NCBI GenBank assembly: GCA_964637565.1
Contig: CAZWTY010000009.1
Span: 1-64,000, forward strand
From: DYJE01 sp964637565
GTDB taxonomy: Bacteria; Desulfobacterota; Desulfobacteria; Desulfobacterales; Desulfolunaceae
DNA length: 64,000 nucleotides
Direction of reading: 5' to 3'
In this document: positions 59,296-64,000 of the stretch, piece after piece
How the letters are laid out: each line of letters begins with the position of its first letter
Position numbering within the stretch: position 1 is the first letter of the stretch
The notes under the pieces: generated by a model
The model's database searches: none
The model's input: the letters and a program-made list of their open reading frames with translations, nothing else
What the model was told of the DNA's origin: nothing
Translations under genes and position numbers: made by a program

Positions 59296-61257
59296 TCATT
59301 CGTAGGGACGGCGCAAGACCAGTTGAAGGTTTTCAAGTCCGCGAACCCGGAAGATGGCTTCGCAGGAGGTCAGGTAGTATTCCCATTTTCGTAAGAATCG
59401 GGTGTCGAACCCCAGGGCTGCGATCTGGCCCCGGTTTTCCGTGAACCGTCTGTGCCAGTGCCGGAGGGTCGTGGCGTAATGGGGGCCGATATTTTCCAGG
59501 TGATCCACGATCAGGGTGCTGCGCCGGGTCATGGCCTGGCACAGGGCGGTCAGCGAGGGCAGGTGGCCGCCGGGAAAGATGTGTTTCTGGATCCAGTCGA
59601 TGCGCATGCGGTAGGCGGCATACTCCTGGTCCGGCAGGGTGATCACCTGCACGACCACGCGCCCGCCGGGTTTCAGCAGGGCGTCGCAGCGGGAAAAAAA
59701 CGTCCCCAGATACCGGTGCCCCACGGCTTCGAGCATTTCAATGGACACGATCCTGTCGAAACAGCCGGTCATGGTCCTGTAATCCTTTAAAAGAACCTCG
59801 ATCCGGTCCTCGAGGCCCAGCGCCTTGACCTTTTGGGAGACCCACCCATGCTGCTCGTTGGAAAGGGTGAGGGTGGTCACGCGGCAGCCGGTGTCACGAA
59901 CCGCCGTGATGGCGAAGGCCCCCCAGCCCGACCCGATTTCAAGGACATGATCGTTTTTTCCGATGTCGGCCTTGGCGATGATGTGCCGGAGTTTTCGGAG
60001 CTGGGCCTCTTCCAGCGAGTCTTGCTCTGAATCGAAGATTCCGGACGAATAGACCATGTGCTCATCGAGGAACAGGCGGTAAAAGGGGTTGCTGATATCG
60101 TAATGGGCCCGGATGTTCCGGGGGCTCTGGCGCAGGGAATTGGCGGGCACGCGGGAGATCACCCGTTCCAGGGCGCCCCTCAGAAAAGCCGACACACGGC
60201 CTGAAAGCCTGCCGCCGCTGAAAGCCAGAATCAGGGTGCTCAAAAGGGCCGCCGGATCGGGGGTTTCGAACAGGCCGTCCATGTAGGCTTCGCCAAAGCC
60301 GATATCGCCCCGGAACACCGCCTGGGGGAAAAAGTCATCGTCCAGAATGCGAAGGTCGCCCTGTTGCGGCGAATGCGGATCTCCGAAAACCCGTTGGCTG
60401 CCGTCGGGAAAGGTGACGGTCACACAGCCCCGGCGGATCCGGGAAAGACCCCGGACGAACAGGGACCGGGCGATTTTTTGAAGCAGGTTCGAGGGTTCTT
60501 TGTGCACCGTGTCCGGGTGGACCGACACGGGCTTGGGAACGTACGGCAGTTTCTTTTTGAAAAACAGCACCGCCGCCTCTTTCAGGATTCTCACCATGGT
60601 CAGGTGGGCTGTGAGCGGGTGTCTCAGCCACATCAGGGCAAGGTTTTTTCCGGTGAGCGGGATCATGTCGCCTGTCAGGGACGCCACAAACTTCTTCTGT
60701 CCGTCCACCGTGAGGACGATACGGATGGCAAGCCCCTTGTCCAGGGGGCCGAAGCGGAAATCATACACGCCGGAAACGGTGTTGAACGGAGAAACATGGA
60801 ACACTTTGTCAGCCGAAGCCTCGTGTGCGTTTCCCTTTTTTTCCGGTTTGAGGGGGTAGAGGTGCCGTTCACCGAAGGTGTTGTTGACCTCGGCCATCGC
60901 AAACACCAGCTCCGTGTTTCTATCCAGACACAGGTAGAAACTGACCGGGTTGAACACCGGCCTGAACAGGCGCAGGGAGGTGACCAGAAAAACGCGGTCG
61001 ATGGCGGATGGATCGGTGTACCGGGCCAGCAGGGTGCGGAACCGGTCTGAAAGGGGCGTATCGGATCCGTCCAGGTAGTCCCGGTCGTACAGCGAGACGA
61101 TGCCCCTGCGGTTGTAGCCGAAACCGGTTACGGTCCGGTCCAGGGTCTCGAGTTCGGACAGGTCCAGGCCGTACACTGTCAGCGGGTAGGAAAACCCGTG
61201 CCGGGCCGGAAAAAAACGCTGGTGAAACACCTTGGCTTGGATCAGGGTCGAGTTCAC
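59296..61257 (-). CDS. cfa: DUF1365 - cyclopropane-fatty-acyl-phospholipid synthase fusion
   Basis: A 653-aa fusion. Residues 1-235 are a DUF1365 domain (AKVFHQRFFPARHGFSYPL, FRPVFNPVSFYLCLD, EVNNTFGERHLYPL). Residues about 270-653 are a CFA-synthase-like SAM methyltransferase: AHYDISNPFYRLFLDE, VLEIGSGWGAFA (SAM motif I), FDRIVSIEMLEAVGHRYL and IQKHIFPGGHLPS. It should methylate unsaturated acyl chains of phospholipids. The domains are usually separate neighbouring genes. The ATG overlaps the stop of the FAD-oxidoreductase gene. Confidence 0.9.
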   Translation of the reverse strand: MNSTLIQAKVFHQRFFPARHGFSYPLTVYGLDLSELETLDRTVTGFGYNRRGIVSLYDRDYLDGSDTPLSDRFRTLLARYTDPSAIDRVFLVTSLRLFRPVFNPVSFYLCLDRNTELVFAMAEVNNTFGERHLYPLKPEKKGNAHEASADKVFHVSPFNTVSGVYDFRFGPLDKGLAIRIVLTVDGQKKFVASLTGDMIPLTGKNLALMWLRHPLTAHLTMVRILKEAAVLFFKKKLPYVPKPVSVHPDTVHKEPSNLLQKIARSLFVRGLSRIRRGCVTVTFPDGSQRVFGDPHSPQQGDLRILDDDFFPQAVFRGDIGFGEAYMDGLFETPDPAALLSTLILAFSGGRLSGRVSAFLRGALERVISRVPANSLRQSPRNIRAHYDISNPFYRLFLDEHMVYSSGIFDSEQDSLEEAQLRKLRHIIAKADIGKNDHVLEIGSGWGAFAITAVRDTGCRVTTLTLSNEQHGWVSQKVKALGLEDRIEVLLKDYRTMTGCFDRIVSIEMLEAVGHRYLGTFFSRCDALLKPGGRVVVQVITLPDQEYAAYRMRIDWIQKHIFPGGHLPSLTALCQAMTRRSTLIVDHLENIGPHYATTLRHWHRRFTENRGQIAALGFDTRFLRKWEYYLTSCEAIFRVRGLENLQLVLRRPYE

Positions 61258-62522
61258 AGGCTGACTCCGAAGTGTTTGCCCACGTTCACGGCCGAGCGGA
61301 CCCCGTCTTCATGGAAGCCGTATCCGAAATACGCGCCGCAGAACCAGGTGTTGTTCCGCCCGTTCAGCTGGTCGAGCCGGTGTTGGGTGGCCGTGGCTGC
61401 GGCATCGAAAATCGGGTGGGTGTAGACCATGGCGTCGATCACATGGCTCTCGGGCACGGGCGTGCAGGGATTCAAGGTCACGCAGTAGGTCCTTAACGTA
61501 TTGAGTTTCTGGAGCCGGGTCATGTCGTAGGTGACGGTGATGGGCGAGGCATCGGTCTGGATGTCCTCCCGGATCGTGTTCCACGAGGCCCGGGCCCTGG
61601 GGATGGGCGGCAGAAACGAGGTATCCGTATGAAGGATCACCTCGTTTTTCGAATACCGCCAGGGTTTCAGCAGCTCCTTTTCCAGGTCCGAGGGGTCTTC
61701 GAGCAGGGACAGGGCCTCATCCGCGTGGGCGGCGATGATCACGCCGTCGAAATCCCGGGTGCTGCCGTCTGAGAGGCGCAGTGTCACGCCCTTGTCCCTG
61801 CGGCAAAGGGACCGAACGGGCGACGCGGTTTCCACCGCCCCGGGAAACTGGGCCAGAAAGGCGTCGATGTACGAACGGCTGCCCCCGGAAACGTAGTACC
61901 ACTGGGGGTGTTCGTTCACGGACAGCAGCCCGTGGTTTTCATAGAACCGGGCAAACGCTTCCATGGGAAACTCGCCCATGTCGTTGTAGGAGGCCGACCA
62001 GATGGCCGCGGACATGGGCAGGAGGTAGTTGTCCCGGAACGTGTCCGAAAACCCTCTGGATCTGAGGAAGCCTTCCAGGGAAAGCCCCTTGAAGGCGCCG
62101 GTCTGAAGCCCATAGCGGGCCTCCTTGAAAAAACGGAGGATGTCTTTCAGGAAGATCCAGAATCGGGGGCTCAGCAGATGGGAGCGTTGGGCGAAAACGC
62201 TGTCAAGGCTTGACGAGCCATACTGAAACCCGGTTTTCCTGCAGTAATAACTGAAGGACATGTCCGTTTTCTCCGTTTTCACCTTTAGGGCATCGAGAAA
62301 ACGGGTCAACAGGGGATAGGTCTTGTCGTTCATCACGATAAAGCCCGTGTCCACCCGAAGGCCCCGGTCCGGTCCCGAGGGCAGGGTCACGGTATGGGTG
62401 TGCCCGCCCACGTAATCGTTTTTTTCAAACAGGGTGATGTGGTGACTGTCCTGAAGCAGGTAGGCCGCGGTCACGCCCGACACACCGCCTCCGATCACGG
62501 CAATGGTCTTCCGTTCATTCAT
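61254..62522 (-). CDS. FAD-dependent oxidoreductase (amine-oxidase-like)
   Basis: A 422-aa flavoprotein that normally accompanies DUF1365 and CFA genes. The dinucleotide fold begins with TIAVIGGGVSGVTAAYLLQD, followed by HITLFEKNDYVGGHTHTV and GFIVMNDKTYPLLTRF. The C-terminal FCGAYFGYGFHEDGVRSA is the conserved FAD-binding end. A role in oxidising or desaturating modified acyl chains is plausible from context, but the substrate is unknown. The start at 62522 has AGGACA upstream and begins right at the FAD motif; a longer frame to 62711 adds an unconserved leader. Confidence 0.88.
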   Translation of the reverse strand: MNERKTIAVIGGGVSGVTAAYLLQDSHHITLFEKNDYVGGHTHTVTLPSGPDRGLRVDTGFIVMNDKTYPLLTRFLDALKVKTEKTDMSFSYYCRKTGFQYGSSSLDSVFAQRSHLLSPRFWIFLKDILRFFKEARYGLQTGAFKGLSLEGFLRSRGFSDTFRDNYLLPMSAAIWSASYNDMGEFPMEAFARFYENHGLLSVNEHPQWYYVSGGSRSYIDAFLAQFPGAVETASPVRSLCRRDKGVTLRLSDGSTRDFDGVIIAAHADEALSLLEDPSDLEKELLKPWRYSKNEVILHTDTSFLPPIPRARASWNTIREDIQTDASPITVTYDMTRLQKLNTLRTYCVTLNPCTPVPESHVIDAMVYTHPIFDAAATATQHRLDQLNGRNNTWFCGAYFGYGFHEDGVRSAVNVGKHFGVSL

Positions 62523-62802
62523 GGTGTTTGTCCTGTCGTGTCCTGTGATTCCGGTGTGGCGCTCAATCCGGACGTGCGATGAAAAAAGAAAGAGTGATAA
62601 GTGATGCCGGATTGTCAGAGCGGTTTGAAATGCGGTTGGAATTTTATCATGCCGATCGTAAAATACAATTAAAAATCCGAGCAAAAAAAAGTTTTCAGTC
62701 CTTCGTTGCATTTCGAAATTTGATGATCATGTTCTTTCATACCTAACCTGTCAATCTTACGGGCAAAACCCATAGCCCGCTGTTTATGAGGAAGGAACCA
62801 CC

Positions 62803-64000
62803 ATGACCCTGACCCTTGAACGCGATGTGATCGCAGACAGGCCCATCGATGAGGTGTTTGATTACCTCAGTGATTTCAGCACCATCGAGCAGTGGGACCC
62901 CGGCGTTGTCAGGGCCCGGAAGATCACGCCGGGAAAAACGGCGGTGGGCACCCGCTACGCGCTGGACTTGCGATACGGACCGTTCCCGGTATCCATGACC
63001 TACACCCTTTCCGTGCTGGAAAAACCCTCAAAAATCGTCGTTGAGGGCCGGGGACAGTCTTTTTCCGCCGTGGACACTCTGACCTTCCAGGCCCTGGGAC
63101 CCCGAAAAACCCGGATCACCTACCGGGCCGACATGGACTTCGAAGGGTTCCGGTCCCACGTGGCCCGGATGCTCCGGCCCCTTCTCGAACGGATCGGCAC
63201 GGCGGCCGTCCGGGGTCTTGGCGAGGCGTTCAACCGAAGACCGACGGCGCCCCGGATCGGCGGCCTTTCCAGTCTGCTCGATCGTTCGGTGGCGGGCGGC
63301 CTGCCGGCGTTCACGCGCTTCGGTTACGCCTGGGCACGGCGCCGGTTTGCTCCGGTTGTGGAGTCGCTTGCCGGCAAGACCGTCGTCATCACCGGGGCCA
63401 CCTCGGGCATCGGTCTTGACGCGGCCCGCATGATCGCCCACCGGGGCGCGCGATTGATCCTGGTGGCGCGAAACCCGGAAAAGGCGGAGGAGGTCCGTCG
63501 GCGCATTGCCCATGAAACCGGTAACGACACCATCCGCTTGTTCACGGCGGACATGAGCCTTCTCCGGGATATCGACCGACTGGCCGACGAATTGTTGTCC
63601 GAGGAAACAAGCATTGACGTCCTGATCAACAATGCGGGGGCCCTTTATCCCACCCGGCAGGAAACGGACGAGGGGTTCGAACGAAGTTTCGCGGTAAACC
63701 TGCTCGGCCCCTATGCCCTGACATGCCGCCTGATTCCCGCCCTCGAGGCTTCGGGCGGAGGCCGGATCATCAGTGTGTCCTCCGGAGGCATGTACACCCA
63801 GGGCATCGTGACGAACGATCTTCTGTTTCAAAACGAACCTTACGACGGCACCAAAGCCTATGCCCGGGCCAAACGGGGTCTGGTGATTTTGACCGAACAC
63901 TGGGCCCAAGAGCTTTCTCCCAGAAACATCACGGTTCACGCCATGCATCCGGGCTGGGTGAGGACTCCCGGTATCAAGGAGGCTTTGCCCGGTTTTTACC
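62803..64000 (+). CDS. SRPBCC - short-chain dehydrogenase fusion (3' end outside window)
   Basis: At least 399 codons, open at the right edge. Residues 1-150 resemble a SRPBCC/polyketide-cyclase lipid-binding fold (ADRPIDEVFDYLSDFSTIEQWDPG). From about 187 a classical SDR follows: VVITGATSGIGLDAARMI, LINNAGALYP, ISVSSGGMYTQG and the complete catalytic YARAK in TKAYARAKRGLVILTEHW. The SDR part resembles DHRS12-type proteins. GAGGAAGGAA lies upstream of the ATG. It diverges from the FAD oxidoreductase/CFA pair across 280 bp and probably belongs to the same lipid-modification set. Confidence 0.87.
   Translation, partial: MTLTLERDVIADRPIDEVFDYLSDFSTIEQWDPGVVRARKITPGKTAVGTRYALDLRYGPFPVSMTYTLSVLEKPSKIVVEGRGQSFSAVDTLTFQALGPRKTRITYRADMDFEGFRSHVARMLRPLLERIGTAAVRGLGEAFNRRPTAPRIGGLSSLLDRSVAGGLPAFTRFGYAWARRRFAPVVESLAGKTVVITGATSGIGLDAARMIAHRGARLILVARNPEKAEEVRRRIAHETGNDTIRLFTADMSLLRDIDRLADELLSEETSIDVLINNAGALYPTRQETDEGFERSFAVNLLGPYALTCRLIPALEASGGGRIISVSSGGMYTQGIVTNDLLFQNEPYDGTKAYARAKRGLVILTEHWAQELSPRNITVHAMHPGWVRTPGIKEALPGFY

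Overview
The window comes from a mesophilic sulfate-reducing member of the Desulfobacterota (Desulfobacteraceae-like). The evidence is a complete adenylyl-sulfate reductase (aprBA) directly upstream of the electron-donating complex qmoABC, together with Gram-negative outer-membrane functions (PqiAB-like lipid transport, MltA, lipoproteins), many chemotaxis and c-di-GMP proteins, and YedF. Most host genes are GC-rich. Three tracts are visibly more AT-rich: 14.3-15.7 kb, 41.6-50.9 kb and 51.2-52.4 kb.

Layout. 1-8.1 kb (minus strand): aprB-aprA, a strong terminator, then qmoA-qmoB-qmoC (qmoC runs off the left edge). 8.1-14.3 kb (plus): a YkgJ-type cysteine-cluster protein, an SDR that lacks its catalytic lysine, two single-domain PqiA proteins, a six-MCE-domain PqiB-like protein and a double-hotdog thioesterase. 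14.3-15.7 kb: an AT-rich accessory patch with a small membrane protein between 12-bp inverted repeats, a palindromic 137-bp element, and a Phd-antitoxin/PIN-toxin pair with a readable promoter and operator. 15.8-31.1 kb: recN, an Hpt protein, then a long signalling run (three histidine-kinase-type proteins, REC-GGDEF-degenerate HD-GYP, HDOD, MCP with a cytoplasmic cysteine-rich insert, single REC), yedF and a TPR lipoprotein. 31.2-36.4 kb: a CheW protein carrying a CZB-like insertion, converging on pstSCAB-phoU, whose promoter has three 11-bp-spaced direct repeats typical of a PHO box. 36.4-41.4 kb: pyrR-moaB diverging from moaE-moaC-mltA, then a PAS/HD-GYP protein.

41.4-59.1 kb is a defence region that begins at a tRNA-Glu gene. 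It holds a type I restriction-modification operon (hsdM-hsdS-FRG protein-AlbA_2/ATPase protein-hsdR), a wrecked fkpA gene, and a complete type I Wadjet operon (jetABCD). The most interesting observation is that the FRG-domain protein ends in a segment that aligns without gaps (16 of 27 identical) with the extreme C-terminus of the HsdR encoded in the same operon. In related enzymes that end of HsdR contacts the methyltransferase core, so the FRG protein may dock on the same M2S complex as an alternative effector. The second is a 361-bp MITE-like element with perfect 13-bp terminal inverted repeats and a TTAA target duplication. It sits inside fkpA just after the signal peptide; conceptual excision restores the reading frame exactly, and the gene also carries an in-frame TAA.

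59.3-64 kb: a lipid-modification cluster with an FAD-dependent oxidoreductase and a DUF1365-cyclopropane-synthase fusion on the minus strand, diverging from an SRPBCC-SDR fusion that runs off the right edge.
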